A DNA stretch of 25,771 nucleotides from a virus. Position numbers and translations under genes: made by a program. The stretch is taken from IMG/VR virus record IMGVR_UViG_3300027754_004706, positions 1 to 25,771 of that record; one strand, given 5' to 3'. Positions 7,230-14,096 of the stretch are shown piece by piece; position 1 is the first letter of the stretch, and every line of letters begins with the position of its first letter. The notes below the pieces were generated by a model, which was not told the origin of the DNA, did not search any database, and worked only from the letters and a program-made list of their open reading frames with translations.

Positions 7230-7892
7230 ATGAAAGATCAAGAATGGAAATATAATCAAAAAGCTGAGGATTCATGGCAGGTATTAAGAATACAAAGTGA
7301 ATTTATAAAAGGTTTTGATGAATTATCCGAATTGACACCATGTATATCAGTATTTGGATCTGCAAGAACTAAAAAAGATGACAAATATTACAAAGAAGCG
7401 GTTAAACTTTCCGAATTGATAGTAAAAAACGGATATGGTGTAATAACAGGCGGTGGTCCAGGTATAATGGAGGCTGCTAATGCAGGTGCATATGGTAATG
7501 GTAAATCGGTTGGATTACAAATTGAATTACCTTTTGAATCAAGTGCCAATGAGTATATTGATAAATTAGTTACTTGTAGATATTTCTTTACTAGAAAAGT
7601 TTTCTTTTTAAAATATTCACAAGCATTTGTTGGATTCCCAGGTGGATTTGGAACTCTTGATGAATTATTTGAAACATTGACACTTATACAGACCGGTCAT
7701 CTAAGAGTCTTACCAATCGTTTTGGTAGGAAAAGACTATTGGAAAGGAATGATTAAATGGATCAAAAAAACTATGTTAGAAGATGGTAAAGTTTCTAAAG
7801 AGGATTTAGACCTGTTCAAAGTTGTTGATACTGCAGAAGATGCAATGGAATATATTCTATCGAAATTAGAAGAAAATAAACCAAATTTTTAA
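7230..7892 (+). CDS. LOG family nucleoside 5'-monophosphate phosphoribohydrolase-like protein
   Basis: A Rossmann-fold protein of the LOG (TIGR00730) family: VFGSAR near 41-46, GGGPGIMEAAN near 74-84, and the family motif PGGFGTLDE near 138-146. Family members cut nucleoside 5'-monophosphates into free base and ribose 5-phosphate (plant LOG activates cytokinins; bacterial PpnN acts on purine nucleotides). The extra N-terminal segment with WQVLRIQSEFIKGFDEL is typical of the longer bacterial form. I use the ATG at 7230 because the one at 7225 meets a stop at once. Its TAA overlaps the next ATG by one base, coupling it to the M23 gene. In a phage it may recycle nucleotides or blunt a nucleotide signal; both are inference. 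Confidence 0.9.
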   Translation: MKDQEWKYNQKAEDSWQVLRIQSEFIKGFDELSELTPCISVFGSARTKKDDKYYKEAVKLSELIVKNGYGVITGGGPGIMEAANAGAYGNGKSVGLQIELPFESSANEYIDKLVTCRYFFTRKVFFLKYSQAFVGFPGGFGTLDELFETLTLIQTGHLRVLPIVLVGKDYWKGMIKWIKKTMLEDGKVSKEDLDLFKVVDTAEDAMEYILSKLEENKPNF

Positions 7893-8641
7893 TGAAAAAA
7901 CTATTATTGATAACATTAATTATTCATGTATGTACAATCTGCATATACTCTCAAGATTTAGATAGTAATTTTACGGGAATACTTAATAAACGAATACACG
8001 AAAAAGCACTTACTCTAAACTTAAACCAAGATTGGTGCAATTCAATTACGAGATCTATAAACAATCATGCCAAACTTACAACTTTAGAAGATACATTTAT
8101 TTTATTACTTCCTGAAAATTATAGTATGCCGTGTGATGGATATCTTACATCTCACTTCGGACCTCGAGGAAATATAACACATCCAGGTGTAGATCTTTCT
8201 CTTAAAACTGGAGACACGGTTAGATCGGTTTGGGACGGTGTTGTTAGATATGCTAGACCTAATAGAGGTGGTTATGGAAATTTAATAATTATAAGACATT
8301 ATAATGGATTAGAAACTTATTATGCACATTTAAGTCGGTTTAAAGTTAAGGAAAATGATACGGTTGTATCAGGAGAATTGATAGGTTTAGGTGGAAATAC
8401 AGGTCATTCAACAGGACCTCATCTTCATTTTGAAGTTAGGTTCTATAATTCTTGTTTTAGTCCAGAAAAGATTTTTAATTTTTTAGCCAAGACTTCAACC
8501 ACGGTTACTATAATATCCAAAACTATATTTTCACCTATTCGTCATGATATACATATTGATATTAGTGAAGAATTTAGAATGGCAGGAAGTGCTATGTATG
8601 TTAATAAAAAAAATGAAGAAATTCCTTTAGATATCGACTAA
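7892..8641 (+). CDS. Secreted M23-family (LytM-like) zinc endopeptidase
   Basis: The N-terminus (MKKLLLITLIIHVCTICIYS) is a signal peptide, with likely cleavage near the YSQ at 19-21; a lipoprotein reading is less likely. The M23 domain covers about 85-195: H97 and D101 (HPGVD), the AHLS motif with H146, and the HLH pair at 177-179, giving a complete zinc site. Family members cut peptide crosslinks of peptidoglycan in the periplasm. It could be an endolysin, a spanin-like helper or an enzyme limiting superinfection. A Sec signal on a phage lysis enzyme is less usual than holin-dependent release. The start overlaps the LOG stop (TAATG). The C-terminal 50 residues are of unknown function. Confidence 0.93.
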   Translation: MKKLLLITLIIHVCTICIYSQDLDSNFTGILNKRIHEKALTLNLNQDWCNSITRSINNHAKLTTLEDTFILLLPENYSMPCDGYLTSHFGPRGNITHPGVDLSLKTGDTVRSVWDGVVRYARPNRGGYGNLIIIRHYNGLETYYAHLSRFKVKENDTVVSGELIGLGGNTGHSTGPHLHFEVRFYNSCFSPEKIFNFLAKTSTTVTIISKTIFSPIRHDIHIDISEEFRMAGSAMYVNKKNEEIPLDID

Positions 8642-8658
8642 ACAAACAAAATTTTTAG

Positions 8659-8666
8659 TATCTTTG
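8659..8666 (+). promoter_or_regulatory. Bacteroidota-type -7 promoter box directly before the start codon
   Basis: TATCTTTG ends only four bases before the ATG at 8671. With the usual distance from this box to the transcription start, the mRNA would begin at or within a few bases of the AUG, so it is probably leaderless. Confidence 0.7.
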
Positions 8667-8670
8667 TATT

Positions 8671-9108
8671 ATGAAAAAGAAAGTATATGTGGATATGGAC
8701 GGTGTTATGTGTGACTTCTATGGGGCGTCACTAAAAGCCAAAGAGTTAAATCCTCTCCAACCTTATCCACAATCACAATGGGGATTCTTCCTTAAACTGG
8801 CAGAGATAAAGGATGCGGTCGAATCATATAGATTGCTTGAAACAAAGTATGATGTATGGATTTTAACACGTCCTTCGTTTCAGAACGTGAACTGTTATAC
8901 AGAGAAGGTTCAATGGGTTTTAGACCATTTGGGACCAGATGTAGTTAAGAAGACTATATTGATACCAAACAAATCTTTGGTGAAAGGAGACTATCTTATA
9001 GACGACCAGGGAGGATTTGGACAAGAAGAGTTTGAAGGAGAATGGCTTCACTTCGGTCAAGAAAAGTTTCCAGACTGGAAATCAGTGGTAGAATATTTAA
9101 TGAAATAA
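8671..9108 (+). CDS. 5'(3')-deoxyribonucleotidase-like HAD phosphatase
   Basis: A HAD-superfamily protein of 145 aa with the nucleophile motif DMDGV at residues 8-12 (D8 and D10), a central WILTRPS (motif II Thr) and DYLIDDQ (acidic motif, about 107-113), as in the NT5C family. These enzymes dephosphorylate deoxynucleoside monophosphates. It lies between its own TATCTTTG promoter and a terminator hairpin, so it looks monocistronic. In a phage it could trim dNMP pools from degraded host DNA or remove an unwanted nucleotide. Substrate preference is not visible. The start is fixed by the promoter box, which leaves no room upstream. Confidence 0.88.
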   Translation: MKKKVYVDMDGVMCDFYGASLKAKELNPLQPYPQSQWGFFLKLAEIKDAVESYRLLETKYDVWILTRPSFQNVNCYTEKVQWVLDHLGPDVVKKTILIPNKSLVKGDYLIDDQGGFGQEEFEGEWLHFGQEKFPDWKSVVEYLMK

Positions 9109-9137
9109 AAAAAGAGACTCAAACGAGTCTCTTTTTT
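9108..9137. terminator. Bidirectional Rho-independent terminator
   Basis: AAAAAAGAGACTC - AAAC - GAGTCTCTTTTTT is a perfect 13-bp stem with A/T runs on both sides. It lies between the convergent genes ending at 9108 (+) and 9149 (-) and can serve both. Confidence 0.9.
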
Positions 9138-9148
9138 GTTTATATCTT

Positions 9149-10450
9149 TTAGTAGTTGTCTGGCGAAAACCAATCTCCTTCAGTAGATCTTGCTACTCTG
9201 ATTGGACCGTCGTATTCATCGTAGTCATCCGAATAGTTATTGTCTGGATCAACTGCACCTAATGAGTTTCCAATAATGTTTTCGTTTATGTTTATGAAGC
9301 ACATAGTATCCATATAAGGATAGCATCCGCTTGGATTGGCAGATTTAACCTTACAAATTATAGTAGCTCTACTTAAATCATCACTTCCGTTCGTAAGTTT
9401 TTCATCAGGAGACATAGATTGTTCTTTTTTATACCACCATCCGTTTTTCTCTGCAAATTGTTTGAAGATACCTACGTCTGAATCTTGAGATGTGTAGATT
9501 CTGTCCATAAACTGTGTGTCGTTTCCGTTGACATTACAATCCCATAAAATAGCTCTTCCTTTTATCTTTGTAGATACGTATTTACCATCTTCTATAGTTC
9601 CGTTATCATCATACAATATAACAAGACTTACTTCTGGATTTTTAGAGTATATCTCTAACCATTCTGAATCGGCATGTGCCATACAAGAATTGTTTAATGA
9701 TCCACCACCACTTTGATATTGGTCTTCCGAATACCAGTGTGTAATCTGATTTGCTTTTACAATGTCAAATTGTTTTAAAATGTCTGCTGCGAAATCATAA
9801 GTAGCTTTATATTCGTTTACGAATACTTCAATATCTTGGTCGGTGAAAGGAACTTTTGCCGCAGTTAAGAAAGCTCTAGCAAATCTTCCTATCTTAACAG
9901 GATTTCTCGCAGTCTTCCAGATAGCTTTTAAATCATCACTATCAATTTCTATTGCTTCTTTGTTGATTACACCAATTCTTGGTTCTGATCCATTAGGTTC
10001 AACTTCTTCAACCATACAATAAGTTTTACCAGTAACACTTTGTGTCTCTGCTAATATAGCCAATAGAGTTCCTGTTTCTGGTGCCCAGTTTGTTCTTCCT
10101 TCTTTAACATATCCTAATCTTTTGAATATCTTATCGTTTCTATCACTATGTGTAAGGTATCTTCCACTATTCGTAACTCTGTAGTGTTCAGGTCTTCCTG
10201 CAGTAAGTTCTTGTACTTTTCTATCAGGTGTGAAAGATAACTCTTCTTTAGAATCTGTCATATCCACATAGTTTTGTGCAAGTCCGTCTACATCTTTTGA
10301 TTGGAAGCTTAGAATAGATGTAGCAATCTTATTACTTTTCATTCTATTAAGAAGGTTTACAAGTTTCTGTGAGAATACTGCCTTTGATTCTAAAAGCATT
10401 TCGTATGCTACCTTTTCTGTGATATAGTCTCCGTATTTAAGAATATTCAT
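9149..10450 (-). CDS. Unknown 433-aa phage protein with capsid-type N-terminal leader
   Basis: I cannot assign a family. The N-terminus MNILKYGDYITE ends in ITE, fitting the T4 prohead protease pattern (I/L)xE, and parallels the leaders of the genes at 2312 and 11912. Residues 1-45 are helical. The central part contains GGGSLNNSCMAHADSEWLEI (about 246-265), a Ser/Asn/Cys motif I recall from unassigned phage proteins, then VSLVILYDDNG, RAILWDC, and QFMDRIYTSQDSDVGIFKQF. The last 45 residues are very acidic and Asp/Tyr-rich. A Cys-His pair (C254 to H257) could hint at an enzyme, but this is unproven. It is likely a virion-associated or internal head protein, not a metabolic one. A TTAATATATA element lies 19 bases upstream of the start. 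Confidence 0.75.
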   Translation of the reverse strand: MNILKYGDYITEKVAYEMLLESKAVFSQKLVNLLNRMKSNKIATSILSFQSKDVDGLAQNYVDMTDSKEELSFTPDRKVQELTAGRPEHYRVTNSGRYLTHSDRNDKIFKRLGYVKEGRTNWAPETGTLLAILAETQSVTGKTYCMVEEVEPNGSEPRIGVINKEAIEIDSDDLKAIWKTARNPVKIGRFARAFLTAAKVPFTDQDIEVFVNEYKATYDFAADILKQFDIVKANQITHWYSEDQYQSGGGSLNNSCMAHADSEWLEIYSKNPEVSLVILYDDNGTIEDGKYVSTKIKGRAILWDCNVNGNDTQFMDRIYTSQDSDVGIFKQFAEKNGWWYKKEQSMSPDEKLTNGSDDLSRATIICKVKSANPSGCYPYMDTMCFININENIIGNSLGAVDPDNNYSDDYDEYDGPIRVARSTEGDWFSPDNY

Positions 10451-10469
10451 AAATAAAATTATATTTTTT

Positions 10470-10481
10470 ATTATATATTAA
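10470..10481 (-). promoter_or_regulatory. TTAATATATA-type element upstream of the 433-aa gene
   Basis: TTAATATATAAT (minus strand), 19 bases before the ATG, is identical over 12 bases to the element before the HExxH gene and the secreted nuclease gene. Confidence 0.35.
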
Positions 10482-10527
10482 AAAACCATTTCAAAAAACG
10501 GTATACTTCCAATTTTATTACACATAT

Positions 10528-10539
10528 TTAATATATACT
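10528..10539 (+). promoter_or_regulatory. TTAATATATA-type start-proximal element
   Basis: TTAATATATACT lies two bases before the ATG at 10542. It matches 11 of 12 bases of the element seen before the leader-bearing genes. Confidence 0.35.
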
Positions 10540-10541
10540 AT

Positions 10542-10784
10542 ATGAAAAGGAAAGTGGCTAAAATGATATTAATAATGGGTATTGGTCTTAATGAGCTTAT
10601 AATAGATATAGAGCTTAGCTTTGCTACTTTTAATTCTATAGAATATGTTAAGGCAGAAAATAAGATATATCTTTATATAATGCACGAAGATGAAGATATA
10701 GAAATTAGTTATGATTTTGATGACTTAAACAAAGAAGATAAATATCTGATTTATATACTATTAGCATCTATATTATATAATTAA
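10542..10784 (+). CDS. Small acidic hypothetical protein (80 aa)
   Basis: I do not recognise this protein. After a short basic start (MKRKVAKM) comes a hydrophobic stretch (ILIMGIGLNELIIDIEL), too charged at its end for a confident membrane anchor, and a strongly acidic second half (HEDEDIEISYDFDDLNKED). It lies alone on the plus strand between two minus-strand genes, and its stop overlaps the convergent stop at 10781 in a TTAA. A second in-frame ATG at codon 8 could be the true start. Function unknown. Confidence 0.55.
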   Translation: MKRKVAKMILIMGIGLNELIIDIELSFATFNSIEYVKAENKIYLYIMHEDEDIEISYDFDDLNKEDKYLIYILLASILYN

Positions 10785-11290
10785 CCATTATATCTTTCCT
10801 GTCTTTTCTTCTCCATATAAGCTTGTATATCTGCATAAGAAACCACACCTGGATTTTGTAAGATAAGATCTGGATTTCCTACTGGTTTTTCCTCAATTTT
10901 CTTAAGCTCATCATTTTTCTTCTTTTCTTCATATTTTAGTTCAGATTCTTTTAATATGTGTCCTAAATAAAAATCAATTCCTTTTTCTTTTAACATTACA
11001 AAGTCAAAATCAAATATAAACTCTTCAAAGTTTTCATCATAATATACCGCTAATACATTGTCTGTGATATAGTGATCCGTATAGAATTTTATGTTGCCTA
11101 CATTTCCCTGACCATATATAGTTGTATTATATGAATTATTGTAGAAAAATGAGAATCTATCGTTATCGTTGTATTTTCTAGATCCGTTTTTTTCAATAGT
11201 TGGTATAAGTCCAAGACTTACTCTAAAGTACCTGGATGTTTTAATCTGTGTTATCAACTGAAAGTTGGTTACTATGTTTACTACACTCAT
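10781..11290 (-). CDS. Hypothetical protein (169 aa), possible structural protein
   Basis: No family is recognised. The first 115 residues look beta-rich with many aromatic and Asn residues (FSFFYNNSYNTTIYGQGNVG), as in virion structural proteins. The last 50 form a charged helix (ESELKYEEKKKNDELKKIEE) followed by a PDLILQNPGVVSYADIQAYM tail. An earlier in-frame ATG at 11311 would add seven residues; I prefer 11290 because of its AT-rich upstream context and the better-behaved N-terminus (MSVVNIVTNFQ). It follows the leader-bearing gene at 11355-11912 on the same strand, but a terminator separates them, so it may have its own promoter within the terminator-to-start gap. Confidence 0.65.
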   Translation of the reverse strand: MSVVNIVTNFQLITQIKTSRYFRVSLGLIPTIEKNGSRKYNDNDRFSFFYNNSYNTTIYGQGNVGNIKFYTDHYITDNVLAVYYDENFEEFIFDFDFVMLKEKGIDFYLGHILKESELKYEEKKKNDELKKIEEKPVGNPDLILQNPGVVSYADIQAYMEKKRQERYNG

Positions 11291-11325
11291 ACAATTATAT
11301 ATAAAAAACATTCTTTCTCTAAAAC

Positions 11326-11355
11326 AAAAAAGCCGAAATATTTGCCGGCTTTTTT
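11326..11355 (-). terminator. Rho-independent terminator after the 185-aa leader-bearing gene
   Basis: AAAAAAGCCG and CGGCTTTTTT pair across a 10-base loop, giving a 10-bp stem that begins at the TAA of the gene ending at 11355. T-runs follow on the minus strand. Confidence 0.8.
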
Positions 11356-11912
11356 TATTCAGTTTCTATTTCTAGTTTTTCTTCTTCATCACCAAACTTT
11401 TCGTCAAGTTCAATTTTTAAATCAACTAAAAATTCTTCGTCTATATCTGCTATTTTAGTGTTCTTTGTCATCTGACCAACTACTTCAAATGTATCTAAGT
11501 CATATTTTTTAAACTTTATAAAACAACTTTCGATATCTTCAAACGAAAAGTCTTTTGTAGGATCCTTTGCCATACCATCCTTCAAATCTATCAAAAGCAA
11601 CATGTTATATGTGGCATTGGCATCACTAAACTTTATAGTAAGTGAATCGTATAATTTAGAATACTTTGATATCTCAGAGCTTTCCAATTGTACACCTAAT
11701 TCTTTAAAAGTAAGTTTCTTTTCCTTTCCTTTGGATTTAACTTTTGCAATTGACGGATTTTCATCCTTTTCTTTGTCATCCTGTAAATCTATTTGATCTT
11801 CAAACATTTTTCCAATCTTCTTTTGAAGTTGTTTTAACGCAGTTTCGATATAAGATTCTGGAGTATCGTTGAACTCTTCGTTTATAAATTCTGTAAATTT
11901 TCTAATCTTCAT
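11355..11912 (-). CDS. Acidic hypothetical protein (185 aa) with capsid-type N-terminal leader
   Basis: The N-terminus MKIRKFTEFINEEF is the closest in this window to the T4 internal-protein leader (MKTYQEFIAE), with a likely cut after FINE. The rest is mostly acidic helix and strand, with a Lys/Glu-rich segment (KVKSKGKEKKLTFKELG, about 58-74) and a Glu-rich tail (DEKFGDEEEKLEIETE). No enzyme motif is seen. Length, charge and leader suit an internal head or scaffold-associated protein that is trimmed during head maturation; this is inferred by analogy to T4. The TTAATATATA element lies two bases before the start, and a terminator begins at its stop. Confidence 0.7.
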   Translation of the reverse strand: MKIRKFTEFINEEFNDTPESYIETALKQLQKKIGKMFEDQIDLQDDKEKDENPSIAKVKSKGKEKKLTFKELGVQLESSEISKYSKLYDSLTIKFSDANATYNMLLLIDLKDGMAKDPTKDFSFEDIESCFIKFKKYDLDTFEVVGQMTKNTKIADIDEEFLVDLKIELDEKFGDEEEKLEIETE

Positions 11913-11914
11913 AA

Positions 11915-11926
11915 CATATATATTAA
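11915..11926 (-). promoter_or_regulatory. TTAATATATA-type start-proximal element
   Basis: TTAATATATATG (minus strand) lies two bases before the ATG of the 185-aa gene, sharing the first ten bases and the spacing with the elements at 2315-2326 and 19835-19846. Confidence 0.35.
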
Positions 11927-12078
11927 ATTTTATTTATCAAATACCACAAAAAGTATCAAAAATCGATATTAAGAGTAATACTTATCAATATATATACATA
12001 TGAATAATATGATAAACTTAGTTATATGATTATCGTATAATTAAAAATGATTCAATTCAAAAAAAATAAAAATACAAT

Positions 12079-14001
12079 ATGAGTTTGTTGAACATCATCA
12101 AAAAAGACTTTGCACATTCTGACAAAGACATTACGATACAAGAGTATCTTGAAATCTGTAAAGAGGATAGCAAAATATACGCATCGCCTGCCGAAAGGAT
12201 GCTTGATGCAATCGGGGAGCCGACCATAGTAGATACTAAATTAGACGAAAGACTTAGTAGAATCTACTCAAATAAAGTAATAAAAAGATATCCTGCATTT
12301 AATGAGTTCTTTGGAATGGAAGAAACTATCGAACAAATTGTTTCTTTCTTCAAACATGCCGCACAAGGATTAGAAGAGAAAAAACAAATACTATATCTCT
12401 TAGGACCAGTAGGTGGTGGTAAATCATCTTTAGCAGAAAGACTTAAACAACTTATGGAAAGAAGTACTATGTATGTGCTTGTTGCGGATGGTGAAGTATC
12501 TCCGGTATGGGAAAGTCCGCTTGGACTTTTTGCTAACTATAGAAAAGAATTGGAAGATGAATATGGAATAGCAAAAAGATATGTTCCTGCATGTGCTTCT
12601 CCGTGGGCAACAAAAAGATTGGCGGAATTTAAAGGTGATATTTCTAAATTCAAAGTAAGAAAGATGAAAATGTCTATCGCTTCTCAAATTGGTATTGCTA
12701 AAACAGAACCAGGTGATGAGAATAACCAAGATATTTCTGCATTAGTAGGTAAAGTAGATATCAGAAAATTGGCAGAATTTCCACAGAATGATGCGGATGC
12801 TTATAACTATTCAGGATCTCTTTGTCGTGCCAATCAAGGTATGATGGAATTCGTAGAGATGTTTAAAGCACCTATTAAAGTTCTACACCCTTTGTTGACT
12901 GCAACACAGGAAGGAAACTTTAATGGTACTGAAAATTTACCAGCTATTCCTTTTCAAGGTATTATCTTAGCTCACTCAAATGAGTCTGAATGGGATGTTT
13001 TCTCTAATGACAGAAAGAATGAAGCTTTCTTAGATAGAGTTTACATCGTAAGAGTTCCTTATTGTTTAAGAGTAAACGAAGAAGTAGAAATCTATAAAAA
13101 ACTTCTTAAAGGTTCTTCTTTAGCAGAAGCTCCTTGTGCACCTAAAACTTTAGATTTGTTAGCACAATTTTCTGTAATGACAAGAATGAAAGCACCTGAA
13201 AACTCTAATCTATATTCTAAAATGAGAATCTATGATGGTGAAAACTTAAAAGAGTCTGATCCTAAAGCAAAGTCATTACAAGAATATAAAGATGACGCTG
13301 GTGTTACTGAAGGTATGAATGGTATTTCAACGCGCTTTGCATTCAAAGTTCTTTCTAAAGTATTCAACCATGATTCTGACGAATTGGCTGCAAATCCAGT
13401 ACACCTTTTCTATGTTCTTGAGAACGAGATTGTTAAGGCACAGATGCCAAAAGAGACTGAAGATTTCTATCTTAATCTATTGAAGTCTAAATTAAGTGGT
13501 AAATATGCTGAGTTTATTGGAGATGAGATTCAAAAAGCTTATGTTGATTCTTACCAAGAGTATGGACAAAACTTATTCGAAAGATATATCACTTATGCTG
13601 ATCATTGGTGTCAAGATAATGATTATAGAGATCCTGAAACAGGACAACAATTTGATAGAGGTACTTTGAATGAAGAACTTGAAAAAATTGAGAAACCTGC
13701 AGGTATTGCAAATCCAAAAGATTTCAGAAACGATTTAGTTCAATTCTATTTAAGACATAAAGCTAAAAATGGTGAAGCACCATCTTGGGATTCTTACGAA
13801 AAAATCAAGAATGTTATTGAGAAAAGAATCTTCTCTAAAACAGAAGACTTGATTCCTGTTATTTCTTTCTCTGGAAAAGTATCTAAAGACGAAGACAAAA
13901 AGCATTCTGAGTTTATCGATAGAATGGCAGAAAGAGGTTATACCAATAAGCAGATTAAGTTATTAACTGACTGGTATTTAAGAGTTAGAAAGAGCTCTTA
14001 A
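12079..14001 (+). CDS. prkA: PrkA family serine protein kinase / AAA+ ATPase (YeaG-like)
   Basis: This 640-aa protein is a full-length PrkA. It has the Walker A motif GPVGGGKSS at 109-117 (K115) and family-diagnostic stretches in the AAA+ part (FVEMFKAPIKVLHPLLTATQ, ILAHSNESEWDVF, NEAFLDRVYIVRVPYCLRV). The C-terminal part starts near KMRIYDGENLK and continues through GISTRFAFKVLS and NPVHLFYVLENEI. In enterobacteria yeaG, yeaH and ycgB are linked and respond to starvation; reports on Bacillus PrkA disagree on whether it is a kinase or an ATP-dependent protease. Here it heads the same three-gene set. The preceding 150 bases are AT-rich without a TAnnTTTG box, ending in an A-rich leader. The stop overlaps a 24-codon frame (TAATG). 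Confidence 0.97.
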   Translation: MSLLNIIKKDFAHSDKDITIQEYLEICKEDSKIYASPAERMLDAIGEPTIVDTKLDERLSRIYSNKVIKRYPAFNEFFGMEETIEQIVSFFKHAAQGLEEKKQILYLLGPVGGGKSSLAERLKQLMERSTMYVLVADGEVSPVWESPLGLFANYRKELEDEYGIAKRYVPACASPWATKRLAEFKGDISKFKVRKMKMSIASQIGIAKTEPGDENNQDISALVGKVDIRKLAEFPQNDADAYNYSGSLCRANQGMMEFVEMFKAPIKVLHPLLTATQEGNFNGTENLPAIPFQGIILAHSNESEWDVFSNDRKNEAFLDRVYIVRVPYCLRVNEEVEIYKKLLKGSSLAEAPCAPKTLDLLAQFSVMTRMKAPENSNLYSKMRIYDGENLKESDPKAKSLQEYKDDAGVTEGMNGISTRFAFKVLSKVFNHDSDELAANPVHLFYVLENEIVKAQMPKETEDFYLNLLKSKLSGKYAEFIGDEIQKAYVDSYQEYGQNLFERYITYADHWCQDNDYRDPETGQQFDRGTLNEELEKIEKPAGIANPKDFRNDLVQFYLRHKAKNGEAPSWDSYEKIKNVIEKRIFSKTEDLIPVISFSGKVSKDEDKKHSEFIDRMAERGYTNKQIKLLTDWYLRVRKSS

Positions 14002-14075
14002 TGATACTGAAAAAATATAGAAGACCAGGCTTTGGTGGGGTCGAAAGGACTCCACCAAACAACTTCTTCGTATGA
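14001..14075 (+). CDS. Possible 24-aa peptide between prkA and yeaH
   Basis: The prkA stop overlaps an ATG (TAATG) that opens a 24-codon frame, MILKKYRRPGFGGVERTPPN followed by NFFV. Its middle codons form the two arms of the hairpin at 14031-14059. The overlap is the same kind that couples other real genes here, so translation is possible, but the peptide is very short and unlike anything I know. It could be a leader-type frame whose translation opens the hairpin, or chance. Confidence 0.25.
   Translation: MILKKYRRPGFGGVERTPPNNFFV
14031..14059 (+). promoter_or_regulatory. Stable RNA hairpin between prkA and yeaH (not a terminator)
   Basis: TTTGGTGGGGTC and GACTCCACCAAA can form a 12-bp stem with one G-U pair and a GAAAG loop. 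It is GC-rich for this genome. No T-run follows (the next bases are caacttcttcg), so it is not a classical terminator. It could set relative expression, act as an RNase processing or stability element, or be translation-sensitive. Confidence 0.6.
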
Positions 14076-14096
14076 TAAAAATTAAAAACCTGATAG

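Noticed and set aside
9558-9570. TATCTTTGTAG string on the plus strand as a promoter
   Set aside because: It lies in the middle of the 433-aa minus-strand gene and no plus-strand gene follows.
12047-12082. 11-codon frame ending on the prkA ATG (ATGA)
   Set aside because: Too short to support as a leader peptide, although the overlap is neat; A-rich DNA makes such frames likely by chance.
12430-12729. Minus-strand open frame inside prkA
   Set aside because: Antisense shadow of a conserved gene; the product is low-complexity and Phe/Ser/Arg-rich.
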